Made by a program: the position numbers and the translations under genes. Of a stretch of 64,000 bases of DNA, positions 54,534 to 63,857 are shown one piece after another (position 1 is the first letter of the stretch; each line of letters begins with the position of its first letter). The notes beneath the pieces were generated by a model, which saw nothing but the letters and a program-made list of their open reading frames with translations, did no database searches and had not been told where the DNA came from. Origin of the DNA: Lachnospiraceae bacterium (lineage in GTDB: Bacteria > Bacillota > Clostridia > Lachnospirales > Lachnospiraceae); assembly GCA_017521985.1 (NCBI GenBank), contig JAFXAZ010000038.1, positions 1 through 64,000 on the forward strand, given 5' to 3'.

Positions 54534-55916
54534 GTGTTGTTAAAAATTTCCATGTTTTCAAAGAAATACGCTTTCTTTTATTCATGTGCAATAATTTCAG
54601 CAATCATATATAAGATGACTGAAAATTCATTAATTTCAACAATTATTACTGTGCTTGGGTTAAGCATTTCATTAGGGGTGGCATATTCTAATGACTTGTT
54701 AGGTATCTGGTTATTGTTTGTTTTGGCATATGATATTTGGGGATTAGTGCCATATGCAAATATTGGAGAGGGGGTTCTACACTGGTATGATTTCAATGTG
54801 ATTCTTGCATTCTTGCTATATATTAAATTTATTAAGATGCACAGAAAATCAGTGTACGGAATTGTATATGGGCTTCTGCTTCTTTTCGTAGGAATAGCTT
54901 GTATTCAGTCAAAAACAATTTATAATCAGAGTGTTCTAACGACACTTTTAACATCAAGGGCGCTATTTGTTGTAATTGCATTTTGGCCAATTGTAACAAT
55001 GGTTAAGAGTGGACGAGTGACTAAAAGAGAATTTGTTGATGTCTTTATTAAATTTACTAGATGGACAATGAAAATTTATTGGCTTACATGGTTATTTGAA
55101 AATATGGGCGTTCATATAACATACCTACAAACGGGCTTACGGTGGGGTGTAAGAATATATATTAATCCGATTTTTATAATGCTGTATTTCTTTCTTGCTC
55201 TGCATGGAGCTATTTACAAGGATGTTGAAAATCCCTTTGGGAATAAAGCTATACACAATTGCATCTATGCAATGCTGTCTATTGTTGTAGTGGCGCAGGG
55301 GAGAAGTGCAATTTTATATATGCTAATTGTTGCAGCTATAATGCTACTTATGTCGTTGAGAAAAGATAAAATTGTAAAGTACTCTTTACTAGCAATAGTT
55401 GTAGCCGTAGGTTTAATGTGTGTACCGCAAATTCGTGGAGTTGTACTTGATTCGTTAGCAGAATCACAGAATTCTAATGGCGGGAATATTGCTGTTAGAT
55501 TGATTGAACGAAAATTTTTTGAAGAAAAATTGGTAGGACATGAGTTATTTGGCGTGGGAATTCCTAACAACCACGATGATAATTCAGTTGCATATTCGGG
55601 AAAATATATTGATCCCGTATCACACAAGTATAATAATTATTACTTGGAGGATTTAGGAGCTTTCTCTATACGATACCAGTTTGGTTATATATCGTATATA
55701 CTATACTTTATCTTATTGATTTTTGGAATTATTGATGGAGCGCAAAGGAGACATAATTCTAATTTGAGTTTTGTCGGATTGGCATTTCTCATGTTTATGT
55801 TACTGAATTGCCAACTTTTAGCGTATATAACATTTAGACCTTTTGGCTTTATGATAGCTTTAATTTTTCTAGAAATATCAAGAATGGAGGAAAGAACGTG
55901 GATATTCAACAGTTGA
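54534..55916 (+). CDS. Wzy-like O-antigen/capsule polymerase
   Basis: GTG 54534 with TAGGAG seven bases upstream is preferred to an ATG at 54462, which lies in IS-derived sequence without a site. The product is 460 residues with about 11 membrane helices and a larger extracytoplasmic loop (about 310-380) containing IPNNHDDNS. Sequence similarity to named families is weak, as is usual for Wzy. It is probably the polymerase for the locus's repeat unit. Confidence 0.7.
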   Translation: MLLKISMFSKKYAFFYSCAIISAIIYKMTENSLISTIITVLGLSISLGVAYSNDLLGIWLLFVLAYDIWGLVPYANIGEGVLHWYDFNVILAFLLYIKFIKMHRKSVYGIVYGLLLLFVGIACIQSKTIYNQSVLTTLLTSRALFVVIAFWPIVTMVKSGRVTKREFVDVFIKFTRWTMKIYWLTWLFENMGVHITYLQTGLRWGVRIYINPIFIMLYFFLALHGAIYKDVENPFGNKAIHNCIYAMLSIVVVAQGRSAILYMLIVAAIMLLMSLRKDKIVKYSLLAIVVAVGLMCVPQIRGVVLDSLAESQNSNGGNIAVRLIERKFFEEKLVGHELFGVGIPNNHDDNSVAYSGKYIDPVSHKYNNYYLEDLGAFSIRYQFGYISYILYFILLIFGIIDGAQRRHNSNLSFVGLAFLMFMLLNCQLLAYITFRPFGFMIALIFLEISRMEERTWIFNS

Positions 55917-57019
55917 AAAAAATTGCTGGTTATTTATCACCGATTATTAAAGCGATAAATTTTCCGGCCGCCTTTTTGAGTGGAAAAAGCTTGAACATGG
56001 AAAAAGCAATACTTTGGCCAGTAATCGAAAGCTATTCAAATTTTTCGAAGGATAGTGTTATCCAATATACAACTATACCTAAAAATATTGATACTGTAAC
56101 TCCAATAAATAACAATCCTAACTCTTATGCGAATATAGCGATAATATTGCAGGGACCTGTAAGATATGAAGATGATTTTACACTAAATACTATTAAATTG
56201 TATAGAAAATTCTTTCCTGATGTAAAATTGATCCTTTCCACTTGGAAAGGGCTTAGTCAATCTTATATTGCTCAGGTACAAAAATATGGGTGTAATGTTG
56301 TAGAATCGTATCCGCCTTCTATTGCAGGGGCTGGCAATATTAATATGCAATTAGAATCTGCATATGAAGGGATAAAAAAAGCGTATGAACTTGGCTGCGT
56401 GTATTCTCTGAAAACACGAACAGATCAGAGAATATATGCAAATGATTCCTTAGATTATCTTATTAATTTGCAAACATTATTTCCTTCTGGGGATAACAAT
56501 ATTGTAAAAAAGAGACTAATTTATATTAGCTACGGTAAGAGTTTCATATATTTACCATTTAATCTTTGTGATTTTTTGGTTTTTGGAGAAACTAGAGAAT
56601 TAGATAAGCTGTACGGAATAGAGAGAGACACACGTGAAGTTGGTTATCATAGACAATATGAGAAAGAACAGAAAAAGTTTAACAGATTGATATCTGATAA
56701 TCTAGAAAATTCTCGTTTAGGGAATCCGTATACCTTATTTCCGGATTTTGAGGATCAGTATTATAAATATATGTATGCAGAATATTATATTGTATACAAA
56801 TATTATTCAGAGAATATTGCTCCTATTTCTTCTGGGGACAATCTCCTGGAATTATATCATTCGTATTTAAAAGATTTTGCCATTGTGGCCGATGCAGAAA
56901 AGTTGTTAATATACTGGCCGAAGTATGCAACTAATAATATTAAGAATGAAACAGAATTGGACTATTTAGCAAAACTTGATTTCAAAAAATGGATGGAAAT
57001 ATATTTAGACAAAATATGA
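55898..57019 (+). CDS. WavE-family polysaccharide biosynthesis protein
   Basis: This 373-residue soluble protein has IAIILQGPVRYEDDFTLNTI, KLILSTWKGLSQ and SLKTRTDQRIYANDSLDYL, the pattern of WavE (PF07507) lipopolysaccharide synthesis proteins, thought to be glycosyltransferases. GTG 55898 follows GGAGGAAAGAAC and overlaps the polymerase gene by 19 bases. Confidence 0.78.
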   Translation: MDIQQLKKIAGYLSPIIKAINFPAAFLSGKSLNMEKAILWPVIESYSNFSKDSVIQYTTIPKNIDTVTPINNNPNSYANIAIILQGPVRYEDDFTLNTIKLYRKFFPDVKLILSTWKGLSQSYIAQVQKYGCNVVESYPPSIAGAGNINMQLESAYEGIKKAYELGCVYSLKTRTDQRIYANDSLDYLINLQTLFPSGDNNIVKKRLIYISYGKSFIYLPFNLCDFLVFGETRELDKLYGIERDTREVGYHRQYEKEQKKFNRLISDNLENSRLGNPYTLFPDFEDQYYKYMYAEYYIVYKYYSENIAPISSGDNLLELYHSYLKDFAIVADAEKLLIYWPKYATNNIKNETELDYLAKLDFKKWMEIYLDKI

Positions 57020-57037
57020 AAATGAGAAGGATTTTTG

Positions 57038-58138
57038 ATGAAAATAGGATTAATTACGATTGTTAACGGAGCAAGTTTTGGAAATCGACTACAAAATTAT
57101 GCGACTCAAACTTTATTGCAGAATTTGGGGTTCGAAGTAGAAACATTGAATGACCAGTTTGAAAAAAACTCAAAACTCAAAATATTTATGCAACATATTT
57201 TGGGGCTAGGAATGAGGTGTTGTCCAGAATTGAAGAGAAAAGCTCAAAACTGGGAAAGAGGCTATACTTTTCATAAGTGGGATAGTGAATATATCAGGTA
57301 CAGCTCAGTTATCATAAATGCCGCCAATCCGGATACATATAGAAATCTAGCTGATTTATATGATTGTTTTCTAGTTGGAAGTGATCAGATATGGAATCCA
57401 AGATTTTCTGCTAATAAGGGATATGAATTACTTTCATTTGCACCAAAGAATAAGAGAGTTTCATTATCCACTAGTATTGGTATTGAAGATATTCCCGATG
57501 AATACAGACAATTATATGCCACTGAATGGAAAAAATTTAAAAGTATTTCTGTTCGAGAACACAGTGCCGCGCAGTTAGTAAAAGAAATTACAGGTGTTGA
57601 AGCCGCTGTACATATTGATCCAACATTGATGCTGACTCGTTCGCAATGGAATGAATTTGCCAAGCGCCCAAAGGGATTCGATAATAAAAATTATTTTTTG
57701 ACATTTTTTCTTACTGAACCAAGCGAGCGTGTTAAACAAGATATTCATGAACTTGCCGCTAAAAAAAAGGTGCAAGTCATTAATTTAGATAGAACATTAA
57801 AGGGTTATGAATTTATTAGTCCAAATGAATTTGTATCTCTAATAGCTAACACAAGAATGGTATTCACAGACTCATTTCACTGTACTGTCTTTTCACTCAT
57901 ATTTGGAAAGTCGTTGGCGGTGTTTGATAGATTTGACTTAGATAGAGTTAGTTCAAGATTATTAACCTTGTTAGAAACTGTACAAAAACCATGTTTTTGG
58001 CTGGGAAAGGATTATCGATACGAAGATATCGAAAGTAATTATTGCATAACGGGTTATTCGATTGAACATATTTTGAAAGAAAAGCGGGATGAGGTTATGG
58101 ATTACATATATAATAACCTGATTCCATACGAAAAATAA
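57038..58138 (+). CDS. Polysaccharide pyruvyl transferase family protein
   Basis: This 366-residue protein of the PF04230 family has LITIVNGASFGNRLQNYA near the start, CFLVGSDQIWNP, ISVREHSAAQLVKEITG and VFTDSFHCTVFSLIFGKS. Members add pyruvate ketals to sugars or act as glycosyltransferase-like enzymes. ATG 57038 with AGAAGGA upstream is preferred to the adjacent TTG. Confidence 0.85.
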   Translation: MKIGLITIVNGASFGNRLQNYATQTLLQNLGFEVETLNDQFEKNSKLKIFMQHILGLGMRCCPELKRKAQNWERGYTFHKWDSEYIRYSSVIINAANPDTYRNLADLYDCFLVGSDQIWNPRFSANKGYELLSFAPKNKRVSLSTSIGIEDIPDEYRQLYATEWKKFKSISVREHSAAQLVKEITGVEAAVHIDPTLMLTRSQWNEFAKRPKGFDNKNYFLTFFLTEPSERVKQDIHELAAKKKVQVINLDRTLKGYEFISPNEFVSLIANTRMVFTDSFHCTVFSLIFGKSLAVFDRFDLDRVSSRLLTLLETVQKPCFWLGKDYRYEDIESNYCITGYSIEHILKEKRDEVMDYIYNNLIPYEK

Positions 58139-58151
58139 AGGAGGTTATTTT

Positions 58152-58880
58152 ATGATACATTTGATTATGCCAATGGGAGGAGCCGGTTCTAGATTCAAAA
58201 GGAATGGTTATCCTGTTCCGAAACCTTTAATTGAAATAGAAGGAAAACCTTTTTTATATTGGGCTACAATGTCTATTTTAAAATATGTTTCTATTGTTGA
58301 TTTAACTTTTGTCGTACTTCAGAAACACATTGATGAATTTTCCATTGATGCTGTAATTTTGGAGTATTTTCCAGAAGCTATTATAAAAGTGCTTCCTGAA
58401 GTTCTTCCAGGTCCGGTATTTACCTGTCTCAAGGGAATTGAAGATATAGACGATGAATATCCGATTGTTTTCAATGACTGTGATCATATGTTTTTATGCA
58501 GCGATTTAAATAAAAAATTAAATGAAGGATTTAAAGAAGCAGGATTATTGATAACATTTGAATCTACTGCCCCACAATTTAGCTATGTACGCTATAATGA
58601 AAATGGCTCTATTATGGGAACTATAGAGAAACAAGTAGTTAGTAATCATGCTATTTGTGGTGCATATGTGTTTAGAAATGCGAATATCTTTAGAGAAATT
58701 GCGAAAGAATACACATCGAACTGTCCCTATAATGAATGTTTTGTTAGTGGAATGTATAATGTTATGTGTAGCAATGGTCTTGTAATTTCTGATAGTCTAT
58801 TAGATTATCATGTAGAGTTTGGAACCCCGGAAGAATATGAGATTGCTAAAGGGTCGCATCACTTTGATGATTTAAAATGA
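58152..58880 (+). CDS. Nucleotidyltransferase (capsule sugar/alcohol-phosphate type)
   Basis: This 242-residue GT-A fold protein has MPMGGAGSRFKRNGYPVPKP, the nucleotide-binding signature with the Lys of the PKP motif, then NDCDHMF and a closing EFGTPEEYEIA. Such enzymes activate phosphorylated sugars or alcohols with a nucleotide. It is paired with a kinase gene 10 bases downstream. Confidence 0.82.
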   Translation: MIHLIMPMGGAGSRFKRNGYPVPKPLIEIEGKPFLYWATMSILKYVSIVDLTFVVLQKHIDEFSIDAVILEYFPEAIIKVLPEVLPGPVFTCLKGIEDIDDEYPIVFNDCDHMFLCSDLNKKLNEGFKEAGLLITFESTAPQFSYVRYNENGSIMGTIEKQVVSNHAICGAYVFRNANIFREIAKEYTSNCPYNECFVSGMYNVMCSNGLVISDSLLDYHVEFGTPEEYEIAKGSHHFDDLK

Positions 58881-58890
58881 GGAAGATGGA

Positions 58891-59730
58891 ATGCATATAA
58901 CAGATTTAGGAGGTCACTCAGGGTGCAAAATTTTGCTCTGTGAAGATTTTGATAAAGTGTTTGTACGTAAAATTTCGGGATCCAAAGAATATAATTCGAG
59001 ATTAGAAATCCAAGCAAAAAAGCAGGCTAAATTTAAAGGGGGTATCGTTAAAGCACCTAAAGTATATGACTGTGGATACACAAATGAAGGGCTTTTCTTT
59101 TTTGATATGGAATATATTCGGGGTATTACGTTGTCTGAGTATATAAGTCGTATGGAGATTGGTAAAATAAAAGGGTTTGTAGATGCACTTTTAAGTTCTG
59201 TTTTAAATATCGATGGTGCGAACGAAGTTGATATAACTCCTTTTGTAAAGAAAATAGACAGTTTGAAAAAAACGCTATATGGTAAAACGAATACGATTGT
59301 GGATCATGCACTTGATATACTAGATACGCACGATTGGAATTTGTTTAAGAAAAGTTTTTGCCATGGTGATATGACATTGGAGAATATCATTATAAAAGGT
59401 GATAAGGTATATTTGATAGATTTTTTAGATTCTTTTTATGATAGCTGGCTAATTGATGCTGGAACGTTGTTACAAGATGTTCTATGTATGTGGTCGTATC
59501 GTTATCAAGAATTTGTGGAGATTAATACAGTTATTAGATTGCGGGTATTCAAAGATATTTTGGTTGATTCCATACATGAGAAAATGGGTAAAAGTTATAT
59601 TGAGATATATTATGCCTTATTACTTAAACTTATTAGAATATACCCGTACTGTAAAGACGAAACAACCTATAATTTTCTCAATAATAAGACAAGCGCTATT
59701 ATTACGATTATAGAAAAGGGAGGTGATTAA
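58891..59730 (+). CDS. APH/choline-kinase-like phosphotransferase
   Basis: This 279-residue kinase-fold protein has FCHGDMTLENIII (catalytic loop; HGD-x4-N) and KVYLIDFLDSF in place of the DFD or DFE metal motif. FFFDMEYIRGITLSEYI is the hinge region. Proteins of this type phosphorylate small alcohols such as choline or sugar derivatives. The pairing with a nucleotidyltransferase is reminiscent of licA-licC. It abuts the next gene. Confidence 0.75.
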   Translation: MHITDLGGHSGCKILLCEDFDKVFVRKISGSKEYNSRLEIQAKKQAKFKGGIVKAPKVYDCGYTNEGLFFFDMEYIRGITLSEYISRMEIGKIKGFVDALLSSVLNIDGANEVDITPFVKKIDSLKKTLYGKTNTIVDHALDILDTHDWNLFKKSFCHGDMTLENIIIKGDKVYLIDFLDSFYDSWLIDAGTLLQDVLCMWSYRYQEFVEINTVIRLRVFKDILVDSIHEKMGKSYIEIYYALLLKLIRIYPYCKDETTYNFLNNKTSAIITIIEKGGD

Positions 59731-60690
59731 ATGCGTACACTAATTGTTCTCTGTGCAGGGGATAATATGCTGAAGAATAAACCGGCAATTCTTGAAAAAC
59801 ATCCTTTAAACGGTGTGGCTTTAGCATACAAAGCAATTGAGGGAATATATCCTGAAAGCTATAATCGAATTATATTTACTATTCTAGAAGAAATGGATAT
59901 AAAGTATAAGCTTTCTTCTGAATTAGATGCATTACTATCAAGTCAGTTGAATATAGAGATGTGTTTGTTGCCTAAAAAAACATCAGGTCCTGCAGAGTCT
60001 GCTTTTCTTACGATAAATCAAATGTCGGTAGTTGGAGAAGTTACTATTAGAGATTCACATAATTATATTCGTTTAGAAAAGCCGTCAAAAGGAAATTGTA
60101 TTGCAGGTGTTGATTTAACAAAGATTGAGGGTCCTATTGAAAATCTGAGAAGCAAGAGCTTTCTTGTATTAAATGAGCAAAATCAAGTGCTCGATATCAT
60201 TGAAAAGAGCTTTAGGTCGGATGTGATTTCAGTCGGCTTGTATTCATTTAGAGATGCTAAGGACTTTATTGATGCGTACAATAGGCTGAATAATACACTA
60301 TATCCTATTGGGAAATTATATATTAGTCATATTATCTCTTATCTCATTGGCTACTATAATCGTATGTTTTATGTACTTCCGGCATATCAATTTGAAGATT
60401 GGGGAAGCTTAACTGCGTGGCATAATCTTCAAAAACAGTACGCTACCTATTTCCTAGATCTAGACGATGTTAAAAGATACATGGATACTTATCATATAAA
60501 AGCTATAAAGGAATTGGAGCATAGGCGTAAGCGAGGTGCAAAAATAATTGGCTGCATTCAGAATCCAGAGAGCGATATTATGGAAGTGCAAAAGGAATTT
60601 GAGGCATTTGGAATTTTAGTGGACGGAGTTATTAAGGGGATTAATGCATCGAGTGAAAGAATATTTTTATCGGATTTGGGGGATTTATGA
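59731..60690 (+). CDS. Nucleotidyltransferase-like protein with C-terminal HAD-like domain
   Basis: This 319-residue protein has a degenerate GT-A nucleotidyltransferase domain (residues 1-235; no GGxGSR loop, but the late YQFEDWGSLTAWHNL motif is kept). The C-terminal part has YFLDLDDVKRYMDTYHIKA and ends IFLSDLGDL, resembling a HAD domain with an Asp-x-Asp. Catalysis by the first domain is doubtful. It abuts the kinase gene and overlaps the HAD gene by four bases. Confidence 0.6.
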   Translation: MRTLIVLCAGDNMLKNKPAILEKHPLNGVALAYKAIEGIYPESYNRIIFTILEEMDIKYKLSSELDALLSSQLNIEMCLLPKKTSGPAESAFLTINQMSVVGEVTIRDSHNYIRLEKPSKGNCIAGVDLTKIEGPIENLRSKSFLVLNEQNQVLDIIEKSFRSDVISVGLYSFRDAKDFIDAYNRLNNTLYPIGKLYISHIISYLIGYYNRMFYVLPAYQFEDWGSLTAWHNLQKQYATYFLDLDDVKRYMDTYHIKAIKELEHRRKRGAKIIGCIQNPESDIMEVQKEFEAFGILVDGVIKGINASSERIFLSDLGDL

Positions 60691-61241
60691 AGCTAATAAT
60701 GGTTGACTTGGATGGAACGTTATTTGATACAAAGGATGTCAATTATCGTGCCTATAAACAAGCTTTGAATGCGATGGCTTACGATATCGATTATGAGTAT
60801 TATTGTAGTTATTGTAATGGCAAACATTATAAAGATTTTTTGCCCAAAATTGTTGCAGATAATGTTTCTGCAATGGAACAGATACATCAGATGAAAAAAT
60901 CGTTATATAAGCAGTATTTAGAGTTTGCTAGACCAAACAATAATTTAATCAAGTTACTTGAAAACAATAAAAACAGTTGTAAAATTGCGCTTATAACAAC
61001 TGCGTCAAAGGAAAATACTTACGATATATTAGAAAGATTTTCCCTTGTGGAATTGTTTGATTTAATTGTTACAAGGGATGATATTTCCAAAAGTAAACCT
61101 AATCCAGAAGGCTATCTATATGCACTTACCTATTTCGGTGTTGAAGCAAATGAAGCCATTATCTTTGAAGATTCGGATGTGGGCATAGAGGCAGCCAAAC
61201 GGTGTGGTGTTCAGTGTTATGTTATTATAGGATATAATTAA
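60687..61241 (+). CDS. HAD-family phosphatase (beta-phosphoglucomutase-like)
   Basis: This 184-residue protein has motif I DLDGTLFDTKDVNY, motif II ITTAS, motif III KSKPNPEGY and motif IV FEDSDVGIEAAKRCG. These are all four HAD motifs. It likely dephosphorylates an intermediate of the substituent made by this module. Confidence 0.85.
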   Translation: MKLIMVDLDGTLFDTKDVNYRAYKQALNAMAYDIDYEYYCSYCNGKHYKDFLPKIVADNVSAMEQIHQMKKSLYKQYLEFARPNNNLIKLLENNKNSCKIALITTASKENTYDILERFSLVELFDLIVTRDDISKSKPNPEGYLYALTYFGVEANEAIIFEDSDVGIEAAKRCGVQCYVIIGYN

Positions 61242-61292
61242 TAATAGAACTAAGTTACTGTATTTAGTATCAATGGAGAGTGGAGGAACATA

Positions 61293-62135
61293 ATGAATAA
61301 AAAAAATCTTGATGCGGTATATTCAAAGTATGGTATTAGCATAGTCGCTACAAAGGCTTATACTGAGAACCTTTATAGCAGAAAAAATAATCAAGATATT
61401 TATCATACAGTTCTTGATGCAAGAACTGCAACATTTTATGCAATGGGAGTTTCTAGGGTATCCGAGAAAGATTCAATTGTGTTAATGTGTGCAAATGAAT
61501 TATGTTCTTCATATACAGCTTTAACAGAAATTGTATTTCAGAATTTACCTGTATATGTGTTTGCTGCAAAAGATAAGGAAGAAAAATTTGATATTGAAGC
61601 AATTAGAAACTGCGGCTGCAAGATACAACAAGCTACAGAGGATAATATAATTAGTGTGTTCGAGTATGTTTTTAAAGAAAAAAGACCAACTGTTGTTATA
61701 TATGAATGCAGTAATGAAAGTTTGCCAATAGATGTCTTTACAAAAAAATATATTGATGTAGATAGTCAAGAAATTAGGTATTATGGTTCAAAAATTCACG
61801 AGTTCAAAACAGTAAATTATTTGGGAAATCACTATGAATATGGTGCCTTATCAAAATATCTAGGATATTTAGCAGGAGGCAAATCAAGTATTTTGATTTT
61901 GTCTTATGAACAATTTGTGTTGGATATAAGTGTACTTATTAATTATCATTCAATTTCAAATATTTCTCCTAGAATTATTGTCTATAATACTCCGGCAGAT
62001 AAAACATTTCAGTGGATTGAAGAACAGGGATTTTCAATTGCAGATAGCAATGGAGCGCATTTTTCCGATGATGCATTGTTGTTTGAAAATGGATTACCAC
62101 AAATTATAATAAAAAGGAAGGAAGTGGACAAATGA
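61293..62135 (+). CDS. Half-size TPP-enzyme-like protein
   Basis: This 280-residue protein has an N-terminal part that resembles the pyrimidine-binding domain of TPP enzymes (DARTATFYAMGVSRVSEKDS, then VLMCANELCSSYTALTEIVF). The rest has only faint likeness to the PP domain, and the GDG/GDL...NN TPP-diphosphate motif is not seen. It overlaps the complete TPP enzyme gene by four bases, so a partner or regulatory subunit is possible. Not assigned to a named family. Confidence 0.55.
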   Translation: MNKKNLDAVYSKYGISIVATKAYTENLYSRKNNQDIYHTVLDARTATFYAMGVSRVSEKDSIVLMCANELCSSYTALTEIVFQNLPVYVFAAKDKEEKFDIEAIRNCGCKIQQATEDNIISVFEYVFKEKRPTVVIYECSNESLPIDVFTKKYIDVDSQEIRYYGSKIHEFKTVNYLGNHYEYGALSKYLGYLAGGKSSILILSYEQFVLDISVLINYHSISNISPRIIVYNTPADKTFQWIEEQGFSIADSNGAHFSDDALLFENGLPQIIIKRKEVDK

Positions 62136-63853
62136 TTTCGTCAGTGAAGAATGTTCAAATATTAGTTTCTTTGCTTAAACAGCACAATATTAAACACGTT
62201 GTTATATCTCCAGGAAGCAGAGACTTTCAGTTTGTTCATAGTGTTGAGACAGATGATTTTTTTAACTGCTATACAGTTGTGGACGAAAGAAGTGCTGGGT
62301 TCTTTGCCAATGGTCTCTCGCTTGCAACAGATAGCCCTGTCTGTGTTTGCTGTACATCATCCACTGCGACATCTAATTATTTGCCTGCGGTGAAGGACGC
62401 TTGTGAGACTAATGCACAGTTAGTCTTGCTAACTGCAGATAGAGATTATAGAAAACTATATCAAATGGAAGATCAAATGATTAATCAGATTGATATGTAT
62501 GGAGATTATGTAAAATGTAGTGTCAACATTCCTATAATCAGAGATTCTGATGATGAATGGTTTTCTATTCGTAAAATCAACGAAGCCTTACTTGAGTTAA
62601 ACCATGGTGAGAAAGGTCCCGTGCAGATTAATTATCAGTTGATGGATTTAGGGGCTCCGTTTATAAAAAATTCACCTCAATACAGAAAGATTGAACGTAT
62701 AAATTTAGAAAAATTTAAAACAGAGATTGATACTTTAGTTTCTGAATTAAAGACAAAAAAACGAATAATGGTAATCTGTGGTCAAAGATATCGCTCGGAC
62801 AATTTAGAAAAGAACCTAAATAGATTTTTTGAATCTTTTAATGCCGTTGTGATTAAAGATAACTATTCTAACCTTCACAGTGATAAATTTTTGAAGACAG
62901 TTCTTGTAACAGAACGAATGAGTACTTTGGCTATGGTTGATTATTGTCCAGATATGGTAATCACGATTGAAAAACATGTATGGTCTTTTTTGAAATATAC
63001 ACTTCAAGAAATAGATAAAGAATTTATTCATTGGCGAGTGTCCGAGGATGGGGCCATCATTGACCCATTTAAAAGATTAACAAAAGTTTTTGAATTACCA
63101 GCAGATGAATTTTTCGGGCTTCTAGCAGATAATACAGATACCAACAATGATTATACTTATCACGCACTGTGGGAAAAAAGAATTAATGAAGTTACATATC
63201 CAGATATGAAATATACTAATTTTTATGCAATCAAACAATTGTGTGATGTAATACCTGAAAATTCAATTGTTCATGCTAGTATTTTAAATGCAACAAGACT
63301 GTTTGATTTCTGTTCTGGAAGCAAGAAATTGCGGAGCTTTTCTAATTTAGGCGCAGATGGTATTGATGGCTGTTTGCCAACTTTTTTGGGAGAGGCTTCA
63401 GCTTCAGATACTCCCGCCTACTTAATCTCGGGAGATTTAAGTTTCTTTTATGGGATGAACGCCCTAAATGATCTGATTCCTAATAATATTCATGTTTTTT
63501 TAATTAACAATCAGGCTGGAAGCGAATTCCACACTAATTTTGGAATGTTTTATGATAAAAAACCAAGCGTGGATGATCATATAGCGGCGGGACATCATTC
63601 TAGAGCTGCTTTGTGGGCAAAGGATAACTCAATTAAATACTATTCTGCTACAAATAATGAGGAACTTATGAGTAATCTGAATTTATTTGTTGGATATTCA
63701 GATGGCCCTGTACTGTTTGAAATCTTTACTAATGCTGATGAAGACACTAGTATTCTCAACAGTTTTTATAAGATGAATCATAAGATTGTCTGGGCGATGT
63801 ATTATAGAAAGGTTGTGCAAATAATTAAAAAAAAGCTGTTTAGAAGAAGGTAA
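62132..63853 (+). CDS. MenD-like thiamine-diphosphate-dependent enzyme in the capsule locus
   Basis: This 573-residue protein carries MenD-family features in order: HVVISPGSRDFQFVHS, VVDERSAGFFANGLS (with the conserved Glu), CTSSTATSNYLPAV, LLTADRDYRKL, GADGIDGCLPTFLGEA and GDLSFFYGMNAL...LINNQAG (TPP-diphosphate and metal site). MenD itself makes a menaquinone intermediate, but no other men gene is present. In polysaccharide loci TPP enzymes can add two-carbon units to keto-sugars, as YerE does, so an unusual branched substituent is a reasonable inference. Confidence 0.85.
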   Translation: MISSVKNVQILVSLLKQHNIKHVVISPGSRDFQFVHSVETDDFFNCYTVVDERSAGFFANGLSLATDSPVCVCCTSSTATSNYLPAVKDACETNAQLVLLTADRDYRKLYQMEDQMINQIDMYGDYVKCSVNIPIIRDSDDEWFSIRKINEALLELNHGEKGPVQINYQLMDLGAPFIKNSPQYRKIERINLEKFKTEIDTLVSELKTKKRIMVICGQRYRSDNLEKNLNRFFESFNAVVIKDNYSNLHSDKFLKTVLVTERMSTLAMVDYCPDMVITIEKHVWSFLKYTLQEIDKEFIHWRVSEDGAIIDPFKRLTKVFELPADEFFGLLADNTDTNNDYTYHALWEKRINEVTYPDMKYTNFYAIKQLCDVIPENSIVHASILNATRLFDFCSGSKKLRSFSNLGADGIDGCLPTFLGEASASDTPAYLISGDLSFFYGMNALNDLIPNNIHVFLINNQAGSEFHTNFGMFYDKKPSVDDHIAAGHHSRAALWAKDNSIKYYSATNNEELMSNLNLFVGYSDGPVLFEIFTNADEDTSILNSFYKMNHKIVWAMYYRKVVQIIKKKLFRRR

Positions 63854-63857
63854 GAAC

